DNA from: Alloalcanivorax gelatiniphagus
Lineage (GTDB): Bacteria > Pseudomonadota > Gammaproteobacteria > Pseudomonadales > Alcanivoracaceae
Direction: 5' to 3'
NCBI RefSeq assembly: GCF_005938655.1
Contig: NZ_VCQT01000020.1
Location: 98,044-162,043, forward strand
Length of the DNA: 64,000 nucleotides
In this document: positions 1 through 7,683 of the stretch, in pieces
Layout: every line of letters starts with the position of its first letter
Position numbering within the stretch: position 1 is the first letter of the stretch
Notes under the pieces: model-generated
What the model was told of the DNA's origin: nothing
The model's input: the letters and a program-made list of their open reading frames with translations, nothing else
Database searches by the model: none
Made by a program: the position numbers and the translations under genes

Positions 1-1
1 C

Positions 2-79
2 GGCGAACCGGGCCGGGACGAAATGCTGCGCCAGCTGGTGCTGTTCCTCACCGCCGGGCTGACCGCGCCGCTGGAATAG
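2..79 (+). CDS. C-terminal end of a probable TetR-family regulator (partial)
   Basis: An open frame enters from the left edge and ends at a TAG after 25 codons. The tail contains an amphipathic Leu-rich helix (LRQLVLFLTAGL) of the kind that ends many TetR-family regulators. No DNA-binding domain is inside the window, so the family is a guess from the tail and from its position upstream of a catabolic gene. It may control the dioxygenase gene that starts at 315. Confidence 0.4.
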   Translation, partial: GEPGRDEMLRQLVLFLTAGLTAPLE

Positions 80-131
80 CGCTCCCCCCGGCGCCCTCGA
101 TACACCCGCTACCCCGGCACGCCGATACCCC

Positions 132-204
132 GTAGGAGCGGCTTCAGCCGCGATCAGCCTTTCAGGAAACTTCGTGGCTGAATCGCGGCTGAAGCCGCTC
201 CTAC
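132..204. repeat. REP-like inverted hairpin, GGCTTCAGCC subtype
   Basis: The 23-base unit GTAGGAGCGGCTTCAGCCGCGAT at 132-154 is followed by its exact reverse complement at 182-204, with 27 bases between. Each arm is itself a short hairpin. Related pairs recur at 41062-41124 and 58944-59012, and a GACTTCAGTC variant occurs at 1464 and 63757. Such units are extragenic repeats common in Pseudomonas-like genomes. Confidence 0.9.
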
Positions 205-242
205 GGGGGCTGGCGGGAACCACATCGTGGCTTCAGGCTTGT

Positions 243-262
243 AATTATACGAAATTATAATT
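243..262. promoter_or_regulatory. AT-rich inverted repeat, probable operator and promoter of the dioxygenase gene
   Basis: AATTATA at 243-249 and TATAATT at 256-262 form a 7-base inverted repeat around CGAAAT. This is an AT-rich island in a GC-rich region and contains a good -10 hexamer (TATAAT, 256-261), about 55 bases before the dioxygenase start. The symmetry suits a TetR-type repressor, possibly the one that ends at position 79. The regulator assignment is inference. Confidence 0.5.
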
Positions 263-314
263 TATGCTCGGAGGCAATGGTTATCCCCATAACGACGACT
301 CCGGGAGAAATATC

Positions 315-1346
315 ATGGATCCCATCAGCTTCGCGGATATCTGCCTGCACCAGCTCAAGATGTCCGGCGTCCATGAGGGCGAGAAAGTGGTTGTCCTGAC
401 CCAGGGCAACGAACGACTGGACTATGCCGACGCCTTCATGGCCGCCGGGCAAAAGCTGGGCGCGCGCATGTACCACATGCGCCTGCCGGCGCCGCCGCCG
501 ATGGGCGGCTGGGTGGTGGGCCAGACCGGTCTGGCGGCGTTGCCGGACGCGGTGGAAGCGCTCAAGCAGGCGGATATGCTGATCGACTGCATGTTCCTGC
601 TGTTCTCGCCGGAGCAGATGGCGATCCAGGCCGCCGGCACCCGCGTGCTCACCGCCGTGGAACCGCCGGAGCTGCTGGCGCGCATGCTGCCCTCCAAGGA
701 ACTGCGCGAGAAGGTGGAAATCGCCGGTGAACTGCTGGCCAAGGCCAAGGTGATGCGCATCACCTCGCCCCACGGCACCGACGTGACCTACAAGCTCAAT
801 ACCTACCCGACCATCATGGAATACGCCTGCACCGACGAGCCCGGCCGCTGGGACCACTGGCCCTCCGGTTTCGTGTTCACCGGCGGCGATGACGATGGCG
901 TGGACGGGCAGATCGTGGTGGCCCCGGGCGACGTGCTGCTGCCGCAGAACATGTACGTGCGCGACCCGATCACCTACACCATCGAGAAGGGCTGGATCAC
1001 CGATATCCGTGGCGGCCTCGACGCGGACCTGGTGAAGTCCTACATGGACAGCTTCAACGACGAGCGCGGCAAGGGCATGAGCCACGTGGGCTGGGGCATG
1101 AACCCGGACGCCAAATGGCACCGCATGACCCCGGGCGAGTTCCCCGGCGGCATGGGCATGGAACCGCGCAGCTTCTACGGCAACGTGATGTTCTCCACCG
1201 GCCCCAACAACGAACTGGGCGGCACCAACGACACCGCCTGCCACCTGGACATCCCGATGCGGGATTGCTCCCTGTTCCTGGACGACGAGCCGGTGGTTAT
1301 CGACGGCGATATCGTGGTCAAGGAAATCCAGATGGAACGCCGCTAG
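315..1346 (+). CDS. NicX-like 2,5-dihydroxypyridine 5,6-dioxygenase family protein
   Basis: The 343-residue protein belongs to the NicX/M29-like metal-dependent family, whose founding member opens the ring of 2,5-dihydroxypyridine in nicotinate degradation. His257 (in HVGWGMN), His310 and Asp312 (in CHLD) have the same spacing as the iron ligands I recall for P. putida NicX (His265, His318, Asp320), and the length is close to NicX (about 350). The ATG at 315 is preferred over 264 because GGGAGA lies about 6 bases before it. No other nicotinate genes are visible nearby, so the true substrate may be another dihydroxylated ring. A strong terminator follows, so the gene is probably monocistronic. 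Confidence 0.75.
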   Translation: MDPISFADICLHQLKMSGVHEGEKVVVLTQGNERLDYADAFMAAGQKLGARMYHMRLPAPPPMGGWVVGQTGLAALPDAVEALKQADMLIDCMFLLFSPEQMAIQAAGTRVLTAVEPPELLARMLPSKELREKVEIAGELLAKAKVMRITSPHGTDVTYKLNTYPTIMEYACTDEPGRWDHWPSGFVFTGGDDDGVDGQIVVAPGDVLLPQNMYVRDPITYTIEKGWITDIRGGLDADLVKSYMDSFNDERGKGMSHVGWGMNPDAKWHRMTPGEFPGGMGMEPRSFYGNVMFSTGPNNELGGTNDTACHLDIPMRDCSLFLDDEPVVIDGDIVVKEIQMERR

Positions 1347-1365
1347 GCGCGCCGTCCGGCTCCCG

Positions 1366-1394
1366 AAAAAAGCGGCCCTGGTGGCCGCTTTTTT
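1366..1394 (+). terminator. Rho-independent terminator of the dioxygenase gene
   Basis: GCGGCC (1372-1377), a 5-base loop and GGCCGC (1383-1388) form a perfect stem followed by six Ts. An A-run precedes the stem, so it may work in both directions. It starts 20 bases after the dioxygenase stop. Confidence 0.92.
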
Positions 1395-1463
1395 ATCCAT
1401 CGCGGTTTGGCGGGAAATGCGCTCCACCGGCGCGCGCCCTGAGCCGCGTAAGACCCTTATTAT

Positions 1464-1549
1464 GTAGGAGCGACTTCAGTCGCGATGGCGATGACGATAG
1501 CGCCGGAGCGGATCGCGACTGAAGCGGAGTGCCGCCCAGTCGCTCCTAC
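1464..1549. repeat. REP-like inverted pair, GACTTCAGTC subtype, right arm interrupted
   Basis: The left unit GTAGGAGCGACTTCAGTCGCGAT is at 1464-1486. The inverted partner (about 1511-1549) carries about 15 extra bases in the middle compared with the intact partner at 63802-63825. Nothing in 1395-1648 looks coding. Confidence 0.8.
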
Positions 1550-1648
1550 AGTAATCCACCACCCACACAGAGCCGCTTCGAGGTAGCGGAACCGTTCCGG
1601 GTTACCAACAACGATGTACCAGGGTGGGGGTGGTGGCTCTGTAGAGCC

Positions 1649-1783
1649 CGTGGCGCGGAAGATCACTGCTAAGCGGCTCAGGGCGCGACGCCCTTCCGGG
1701 AACGCCGTGAACCCGTCCATGGGGGCTCCCTTTCGAACGTCCTGTTCTCAAGGGTCCCGGAAGGGCGTCGCGCCCTGAGCCGC
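1649..1783. repeat. Complex repeat with a perfect 28-base inverted repeat around a 55-base spacer
   Basis: A 28-base arm at 1673-1700 (starting GCGGCTCAGGGCGCGACG) is perfectly complementary to 1756-1783. The spacer at 1701-1755 includes a 31-base segment (1720-1750) that recurs inverted, with one mismatch, at 63887-63917. The 32 bases at 1649-1680 recur in the same orientation at 63852-63883. Open frames crossing it on the minus strand have no plausible start context. Positions 1784-1955 show nothing further except the start region of the ABM gene. Confidence 0.85.
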
Positions 1784-1955
1784 GCCCCGGCTGGAGCGAA
1801 ATTTCCCGCCAAAGCACGATGAACCCTTTTACACACACCCTCGGGATCGTATTTGCCCCGATCAACGACGCAACAGGCCATGGCCGGCGGCGACGGGTGC
1901 TGCCAGTATGCGGAACATCATTTCAATAAAACTGTTGCGAAAACGGGAGAGCATG

Positions 1956-2237
1956 ATGATCGGAATTACCGCCGTAATGACCGCCACGCCGGGCCAGGGT
2001 GACCAGCTGGTGGCCGCCATGCAAAAGATCGCCGCCGAAGTGGTCAAGGAAGAGGGCAACCATTGCTACCTGGTGCACCAGTCCCTGGACGACGCCGACA
2101 CCCTGCTGATCTACGAGCAATACAGTGACGAAGCGGCTCTGCAGGCCCATCGGGAGCACATGAAGGAACTGGGCGGCGGCCTCAAGGGCCTGCTGGCCGG
2201 CCGCCCGGACGTGAAGCTGTTCGCGCTGAAGGACTGA
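1956..2237 (+). CDS. ABM-domain (antibiotic biosynthesis monooxygenase-like) protein
   Basis: This 93-residue protein has the single ferredoxin-like ABM fold of YgiN-type quinol monooxygenases. It shows an N-terminal strand (ITAVMTATPGQGDQL), a helix with many Ala and Glu, a central VHQSLDDADTLLIYEQYSD segment and a final strand ending in VKLFALKD. ATG at 1956 is favoured because GGGAG ends 6 bases upstream; the ATG at 1953 is also possible. The stop directly abuts the stop of the convergent lyase gene. Such proteins oxidise quinols or phenols or merely bind them; the substrate cannot be read here. Confidence 0.75.
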   Translation: MIGITAVMTATPGQGDQLVAAMQKIAAEVVKEEGNHCYLVHQSLDDADTLLIYEQYSDEAALQAHREHMKELGGGLKGLLAGRPDVKLFALKD

Positions 2238-3059
2238 TCACGGGTCCTGCGGACCCCACCATCGACGGGCCCGGCGTAGCACCGGCTCGTCGATCATCTC
2301 ACCGTCCAGCTGGAACGGCAGGGCCCGGTGCCCGGCGGCTTCCAGCACCCGCCGGGCCCAGTCCCGTTGTGCCTCGCTCAGGGTAAAGGCCTGGTGCACC
2401 GGCTCGATCTGTGCCGGGTGAATGCAGAGCATGCCACCGAACCCCATCTGCGCCGCCCGGCGCGCCCGATCACGGACCGGTTGCGGGTCCCGGAACCCGG
2501 GCACCACACTTTCCAGGGGCGGGGCCAGACCCCGGGCGCGGCTGTGCAGCAGCACTTGCACACGCAGCTGGTCGAGCACCGTGTCGGCGCCTTCGCTTTG
2601 GTCTTCCAGGCCCAGGTCCAGGGCGCTGTCCAGGGCGCCGAAGGCGAGCCGTTCCAGCCCCGGCGTGGCGGTCAGCGCCGCCAGGGCGAGCACGCCGGCG
2701 GCGCTTTCCACCAGCGCCCAGAGCGGCTTGCCAAGGGCGGCCACGGTGGCCAGGTCGGTGCTCCGTTCCGCCTTGGGCAGCATCACGCCGTGCACCGCCG
2801 GCCAGGCCGCGCACAGCGCCAGGTCGTCCTCGAACCAGGGGCTGTCGGCGGCGTTGACGCGCACCCACAGGGGCGCGCCGCCGGGGTCGTCGGCCAGCGC
2901 CCGGGCCAGGTCCGCCCGGGCGGCGTCCTTGTGCTCCGGGGCCAGCGCGTCCTCCAGGTCCAGGATGATGGCGTCGGCGCCGCTGGCGCGGGCCCGGGCG
3001 ATCCGGTCCGGGCGGCTGGCGGGCACGAACAGGGCGGAGCGCACCACCGGGGCGGTCAT
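2238..3059 (-). CDS. CitE-like CoA ester lyase, probable (S)-citramalyl-CoA lyase (Ccl-like)
   Basis: The 273-residue protein is a HpcH/HpaI-CitE TIM-barrel lyase that cleaves a 3-hydroxyacyl-CoA such as citramalyl-CoA to pyruvate and acetyl-CoA. The N-terminal RSALFVPASRPDRIARA, the metal-site segment DAIILDLEDALAP and ALVESAAGV are family hallmarks. It is last in a five-gene leftward operon. Its ATG overlaps the CoA-transferase stop (ATGA), indicating coupled translation. The operon content matches the itaconate gene set of Pseudomonas aeruginosa as I recall it, which makes citramalyl-CoA the likeliest substrate; malyl-CoA or a homologue remains possible. Confidence 0.8.
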   Translation of the reverse strand: MTAPVVRSALFVPASRPDRIARARASGADAIILDLEDALAPEHKDAARADLARALADDPGGAPLWVRVNAADSPWFEDDLALCAAWPAVHGVMLPKAERSTDLATVAALGKPLWALVESAAGVLALAALTATPGLERLAFGALDSALDLGLEDQSEGADTVLDQLRVQVLLHSRARGLAPPLESVVPGFRDPQPVRDRARRAAQMGFGGMLCIHPAQIEPVHQAFTLSEAQRDWARRVLEAAGHRALPFQLDGEMIDEPVLRRARRWWGPQDP

Positions 3060-4252
3060 CCGATCACCCCCTGCCGGCGCAGCCGGTCCCGGTGGTCGGG
3101 GTCGAAGCCCAGGCCACCGAGGATGGCGTCGGTGTGCTCGCCCAGATCCGGCACCGCGCCCATGCGCGGCGCCCAGGCGTTGCTGACGCCGGGGGGCAGC
3201 AACGCCGGCAGCGGGCCCTTGGGGCTGCCGATTTCGGTCCAGCGGCACCGTGCCGCCAGCTGCGGATGCCGCCACACGCCGTCCATGTCGTTGACGTGGG
3301 CATTGGCGATGCCGGCCCGGTCCAGCCGCCCCAGCACCTCCTCCGCGTCCAGCCCGGCGAACTCGGTGAGGATCAGCGCCTTGAGCGCGGCCCGGTGGCG
3401 TACCCGCAGGGAGTTGGAGGCGAAGCGCGGGTCCCCGGCCAGCTCCGGCTGGCCCAGTACCTGGTCGCAGAACAGGTTCCATTCCCGCTCGTTCTGCAGG
3501 CCCAGCATCACGGTGCCGCCGTCCCCGGTGTCGAACGGGCCGTAGGGGTAGATGGTGGCGTGGGCGGCGCCGCTGCGCGGCGGTGGCGCGGCGCCCTCGA
3601 AGGCGTAGTAGAGCGGGTAGCCCATCCATTCCACCAGGCTTTCCAGCATGGACACGTCGATGCGGCTGCCCTGGCCGGTGTGCTGGCGCATCAACAGGGC
3701 GGACAGAATGTGGCTGTAGGCGTACATGCCGGCGGCGATATCGGCGATGGAACAGCCGGCCTTGGCCATCTGCTCGTCGTTGCCGGTCACCGAAAGAAAG
3801 CCGCCTTCGCTCTGGATCAGCAGGTCGTAGGCTTTTTTGTCCTGGTAGGGGCCGCCTTCACCGTAGCCGGAAATATCGCACACGATCAGTGCCGGATGGC
3901 GGGCGTGCAGGGTGTCGAAATCCAGCCCCAGGCGGGCGGCGGCGCCGGGGGCCAGGTTCTGCACCAGCACGTCGGCCTGCTCCAGCAGCCGCTCCAGCAC
4001 CGGCCCGGCATCGCCGTGTTTGAGGTCCAGGGTGAGGCTCTCCTTGGAGCGGTTGGTCCACACGAAGTGGGACGCCAGGCCGCGCACCCGCTCGTCGTAG
4101 CCACGGGCGAAATCGCCCACGCCGGGCCGCTCGATCTTGATCACCCGGGCGCCCAGGTCCGCCAGTTGCCGGGTGCAGAAGGGCGCGGCGATGGCATGCT
4201 CCAGGCTGACCACGGTGACGCCCTCCAGGGGGCGCGAAGGGGAGTCGGTCAT
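3056..4252 (-). CDS. Class III (CaiB/BaiF) CoA-transferase, Ict-like
   Basis: At 398 residues this is a full-length family III CoA-transferase, which moves CoA between carboxylates. It begins with the typical GVTVVSLEHAIAAPFCTRQLAD, continues with GARVIKIERPGVGD, and contains Asp143 (in KKAYDLLIQSEGG), the position of the catalytic aspartate. GAGGAG lies upstream of the start. In itaconate degradation the equivalent enzyme (Ict) loads itaconate from succinyl-CoA. It sits between the acyl-CoA dehydrogenase and the lyase and overlaps the lyase by 4 bases. Confidence 0.8.
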   Translation of the reverse strand: MTDSPSRPLEGVTVVSLEHAIAAPFCTRQLADLGARVIKIERPGVGDFARGYDERVRGLASHFVWTNRSKESLTLDLKHGDAGPVLERLLEQADVLVQNLAPGAAARLGLDFDTLHARHPALIVCDISGYGEGGPYQDKKAYDLLIQSEGGFLSVTGNDEQMAKAGCSIADIAAGMYAYSHILSALLMRQHTGQGSRIDVSMLESLVEWMGYPLYYAFEGAAPPPRSGAAHATIYPYGPFDTGDGGTVMLGLQNEREWNLFCDQVLGQPELAGDPRFASNSLRVRHRAALKALILTEFAGLDAEEVLGRLDRAGIANAHVNDMDGVWRHPQLAARCRWTEIGSPKGPLPALLPPGVSNAWAPRMGAVPDLGEHTDAILGGLGFDPDHRDRLRRQGVIG

Positions 4253-4275
4253 GGTGGAATCTCCTCGGCGGGCGT

Positions 4276-5439
4276 TCAGAACGAGCGTGGCAGTTCGAGC
4301 AGATGCTCGGCCACGTAGGACAGAATCAGATTGGTGGAGATCGGCGCCACCTGGTAGAGCCGGGTCTCGCGGAACTTGCGCTCCACGTCGTACTCGCAGG
4401 CGAAGCCGAAACCGCCGTGGGTTTGCAGGCAGGCGTTGGCCGCTTCCCAGGAGGCCTTGGCGGCCAGGTATTTGGCCATGTTGGCGCTGGCGCCGGCGGG
4501 CTGGCCGGCGTCGTATTCCCGGCAGGCGCGCCAGCGCATCAGGTCGGCGGCCTCCACCTCGATGTGCGCTTCGGCGATGGGGAATTGAATGCCCTGGTTC
4601 TGACCGATGGGGCGGCCGAACACTTCCCGCTGGCGGGCATAGTCACTGGCCTTTTCGATGAACCAGCGGCCATCGCCGATGCACTCGGCGGCGATCAGGG
4701 TGCGCTCCGCGTTGAGGCCGTCGAGGATATAGCGGAAGCCCTTGCCTTCCTCGCCGATCAGATTTTCCGCCGGAATTTTCAGGTCGTCGAAGAACAGCTC
4801 GTTGGTGATGTGGTGCACCATGTTCTCGATGGGCCGCACGGTGAGGCCATTGCCGATGGCCTGGTGCAGATTCACCAGAAAGATCGACATACCGTCGGTT
4901 TTTTTCTTCACCTGATCCAGTGGCGTGGTGCGCGCCAGCAGGATCATCAGGTCGGAATACTGAACCCGGGAGATCCACACCTTCTGGCCGTTGATCCGGT
5001 AGTGGTCGCCCTGGCGAACGGCGGTGGTTTTGATCTTGGTGGTGTCGGTGCCGGTGGTGGGTTCGGTGACCGCCATGGATTGCAGCCGCAGCTCTCCGCT
5101 GGCCAGGCGCGGCAGGTACTCGCGTTTCTGCGCCTCGGAGCCGTTCCGCAGCAAGGTGAACATGTTGTACATCTGGCCGTGCACGGTGCCGGAGTTGCCG
5201 CCGCAGCGGTTGACCTCCTCAAGGATCACCGAGGCCTCCGCCAGGCCCAGGCCGGAGCCGCCATATTCCTCGGGGATCATCGCCGCCAGCCAGCCGGCCT
5301 GGGTGAGGGCGGCGACGAATTCCTCCGGGAACCCCTTGGCCTGGTCGATGCGGCGCCAGTAGTCGTCGCCGAAGCGCTCGCACAGGCCGCGCACCCCTTC
5401 CCGAATCTGTGCCAGGGCCTGGGCATCGTGCTCAATCAT
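4276..5439 (-). CDS. Acyl-CoA dehydrogenase in the itaconate-type operon
   Basis: A 387-residue FAD enzyme of the acyl-CoA dehydrogenase fold. The N-terminal helical domain carries GWLAAMIPEEYGGSGL, the middle strand domain has MAVTEPTTGTDTTKIKT, and the C-terminal domain includes LQTHGGFGFACEYDVER. The usual catalytic-base segment (YEGT) reads YQVA, so the base must be elsewhere or the reaction differs. GGGAGAG lies before the ATG. An acyl-CoA dehydrogenase of unassigned role also sits in the Pseudomonas itaconate cluster as I recall it. Confidence 0.8.
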   Translation of the reverse strand: MIEHDAQALAQIREGVRGLCERFGDDYWRRIDQAKGFPEEFVAALTQAGWLAAMIPEEYGGSGLGLAEASVILEEVNRCGGNSGTVHGQMYNMFTLLRNGSEAQKREYLPRLASGELRLQSMAVTEPTTGTDTTKIKTTAVRQGDHYRINGQKVWISRVQYSDLMILLARTTPLDQVKKKTDGMSIFLVNLHQAIGNGLTVRPIENMVHHITNELFFDDLKIPAENLIGEEGKGFRYILDGLNAERTLIAAECIGDGRWFIEKASDYARQREVFGRPIGQNQGIQFPIAEAHIEVEAADLMRWRACREYDAGQPAGASANMAKYLAAKASWEAANACLQTHGGFGFACEYDVERKFRETRLYQVAPISTNLILSYVAEHLLELPRSF

Positions 5440-5460
5440 GTGTCTCTCCCGATCTTGTTG

Positions 5461-6813
5461 TTAGCTCTGAAAACGCACCGGACCACCGGCGCCCAGGCTC
5501 CAGACCCGGGCGATCAGCTGGTCGGCGCGCGCCGCGTTGGTGTTGCCGCCGAAGGCGGCCAGGCGCCGGAACTTGTCTTCCAGTTCCGGGCGCGAAAGGG
5601 TGTTGCCCGGGTCGCCCTTGGGCTCGTCGATGGCGCCGTGCAGGGTGCGTCCGTCCACGGTTTCCACGGTGATCCGGCCCAGCCAGCGGGCCGGGTAGGC
5701 CTGGTCCACCTCCGCGTCCAGGGTCATGCGCACCCGGTCACGGAACGCCGCCACCGCCGGGTCGTCCAGGGGAATGCCGTGGAATTCCCCGAGCCCGGCG
5801 CGGCCGTGCAGGGCGATCAGCGCCAGCACCGTGCCCATGGAAAACTTGGCCTGATGGACGGTGCGCGGGGTGTCCACCCGGCCCAGCACGTCCAGGGCGC
5901 CCTGGTGCACCCGGGCGGTGACGCCATGGATCTGGTCGGCCACCAGGTGTTCCCGGGCCATCAGGTCGAGCAGGGCATCCGCCGCCGGATGGGTGTGGCG
6001 GCAGGAGGCGTGGAACTTGAAGGAGGTCTCCGCCAGTGCCCAGCGCTGGCCCAGGCGATCGTCGAGAAAAGCGGGCTCGGCCTGGTCGGAGAGGCCGGCG
6101 GCCAGGCCCTGGTCCCCTTCCAGAATGTCGCGGGCGCCGGTCAGACCGTCGGCGGTGAGACTGGCGGCGAGCACGCCGTCCGCCGCCGCCTTGGCGGTGT
6201 GCAGCTGTTTGGAGTCGGCCGCGTCGCGCAGAAATTCCCACAGCCCGGCGGCCTGGGTGCCGGCGGTGCCGAGCAGATGGGTGAAGCGCTCCTGGTCGAA
6301 GTCCAGCAGCTTGCCGGCGGCCACCGCCGCCGCCAGGGTGCCCACGGTGCCGGTGGTGTGGAACACCCGGTAATGGGAGCGCCCCAGAAACTCACCGATG
6401 CGAATGCCCGCCTCGTAGCCGGCCACCGCCGCCGTGATCAGGTCGCGGCCATCGCGGCCTCGGTCCTGGGCCAGGGCCAGGGCGGCGGGGAACACCACGG
6501 TGGCCGGGTGCAGCACCGAGCTGTTGTGCAGGTCGTCCTGCTCCACCACATGGGAGGCGGCGCCGTTCACCAGGGCGGCGAAGTAGGGCGAGGTGGTGGT
6601 GCCGTCCACCAGGTTTTCGCAAGGCCCTTTGGCCGGCCCCATGCGCCGGGCGTAGCCCGCGAACAGGGGCACCGGCGGTTGCCCCGCACCGGCCAGCAGC
6701 GAGCCCAGCCAGTCGAGAAACAAATCCTCCGCCCGTGCCACCACCGCGTCGGGCAGATCTTCAAAACGCAGGGCGGCCAGGAAGGCGGTGAGGTTTTCCG
6801 TGTGTTGGCTCAT
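5461..6813 (-). CDS. MmgE/PrpD family protein
   Basis: The 450-residue protein has the two-domain MmgE/PrpD fold of 2-methylcitrate dehydratase and cis-aconitate decarboxylase. Recognisable segments are LFLDWLGSLLAGA near residue 35, VNGAASHVVEQDDLHNSSVLHPATVV near 80-110, AGYEAGIRIGEFLG and KFHASCRHTHPAADALLDL. Its ATG overlaps the hydratase stop by one base (TAATG). A homologous gene lies in the Pseudomonas itaconate cluster. Plausible roles are dehydration or isomerisation of a methyl-branched tricarboxylate or dicarboxylate; the exact substrate cannot be seen. Confidence 0.8.
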   Translation of the reverse strand: MSQHTENLTAFLAALRFEDLPDAVVARAEDLFLDWLGSLLAGAGQPPVPLFAGYARRMGPAKGPCENLVDGTTTSPYFAALVNGAASHVVEQDDLHNSSVLHPATVVFPAALALAQDRGRDGRDLITAAVAGYEAGIRIGEFLGRSHYRVFHTTGTVGTLAAAVAAGKLLDFDQERFTHLLGTAGTQAAGLWEFLRDAADSKQLHTAKAAADGVLAASLTADGLTGARDILEGDQGLAAGLSDQAEPAFLDDRLGQRWALAETSFKFHASCRHTHPAADALLDLMAREHLVADQIHGVTARVHQGALDVLGRVDTPRTVHQAKFSMGTVLALIALHGRAGLGEFHGIPLDDPAVAAFRDRVRMTLDAEVDQAYPARWLGRITVETVDGRTLHGAIDEPKGDPGNTLSRPELEDKFRRLAAFGGNTNAARADQLIARVWSLGAGGPVRFQS

Positions 6814-7652
6814 TAAGTCTGTTCCTCGAATTGCACCTGGGCGGTCTGCGACTGGCCGCCCTGATCGGCGGCGAACAACCGGGCCCGGCCCGGCTCTTCA
6901 TCCAGGCCGCCCACCACCAAGGCGCCCGGGCACAACAAGGGCCGCAGGCCGCGAAAGCGGAAGTCGGTGGGCCGTGCCCCTGGGTGGGCTTGAAGGAAGG
7001 CCTCCAGCACCAGGGTGGCGATCAGCGGGCCGTGCACCACCAGGCCGGCGTAACCCTCGGTGGCGGTGGCGTAGGGCCAGTCGTAGTGAATCCGGTGGCT
7101 GTTGAAGGTCACCGCGGAGTAGCGGAACAGCAGGGTCGGGTCCGGTTCGACGGTGCGCCGCCATTGCAGGGCGGGCAGGGGCTCGCCGGGCCGGGCCGGC
7201 AGGGCACGGGGCTCCCGGTAGACCAGATCCTGCTGTTCATGGATCGCTTCCTCGCCGTCCTGCTCGTAACGGTGCTCCACGGTCACGAAGATCATGGCGC
7301 CGGCGTCACGGCCCTCCTTGCGCTCAATCCGGGTCACCCGGCTGTGACGCAGGGCCGGCTGGCCGACCCGCAACGGTCGCCGGAAGCTCAGCCGGCCACC
7401 GGCCCACATCCGCTGCAGACCGGGCATCGGCGGCAGGAAGTCGCCGCCCAGGGTGTGACCGTCCGGGGACAGACGCTCCGCCGGCGCCGCCGGCTGAAAA
7501 AAGGCCCAATGCCACAGCCAGGGCAGCGCCTCCCCCTGGCCCGGCGCGGGCCGTCCCAGGGTGGCGGCCACCCGGGCCACGGCGCCGGGATCGAGGGCAT
7601 CTACCTGATGCTGTTCGGCCCCCAGCCAGGCCTCCGGTTGATCAGAACCCAT
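6813..7652 (-). CDS. MaoC-like (FAS1-type) acyl-CoA hydratase, probable itaconyl/mesaconyl-CoA hydratase (Ich-like)
   Basis: This 279-residue double-hotdog protein resembles mesaconyl-CoA and itaconyl-CoA hydratases. The C-terminal half carries the active-site region SAVTFNSHRIHYDWPYATATEGYAGLVVHGP, where the histidine and aspartate of the hydratase-2 type are expected. The N-terminal half has GDFLPPMPGLQRMWAGG. It is first of five co-oriented genes, and its promoter region contains the triple GTATAC element. ATG at 7652 is chosen because AAGGA lies upstream. It would hydrate the CoA thioester formed by the CoA-transferase to the substrate of the lyase. Confidence 0.78.
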   Translation of the reverse strand: MGSDQPEAWLGAEQHQVDALDPGAVARVAATLGRPAPGQGEALPWLWHWAFFQPAAPAERLSPDGHTLGGDFLPPMPGLQRMWAGGRLSFRRPLRVGQPALRHSRVTRIERKEGRDAGAMIFVTVEHRYEQDGEEAIHEQQDLVYREPRALPARPGEPLPALQWRRTVEPDPTLLFRYSAVTFNSHRIHYDWPYATATEGYAGLVVHGPLIATLVLEAFLQAHPGARPTDFRFRGLRPLLCPGALVVGGLDEEPGRARLFAADQGGQSQTAQVQFEEQT

Positions 7653-7683
7653 GCACGAATCCTTTTCCGTCTCGCTTTCTTTC

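Noticed and set aside
132..204. CRISPR array from the repeated GTAGGAGCG units
   Set aside because: Units occur as single facing pairs, not as regularly spaced direct repeats, and no cas genes are present.
255..1427. A 390-codon minus-strand frame opposite the dioxygenase
   Set aside because: Its His/Gly/Ala/Val-rich composition is typical of the antisense of a GC-rich gene; the plus-strand protein has clear family motifs.
1460..1881. Overlapping minus-strand open frames of 60-90 codons in the repeat region
   Set aside because: They are encoded by the inverted repeats themselves, have no ribosome sites, and the same kind of sequence recurs in rearranged form at the other end of the window.
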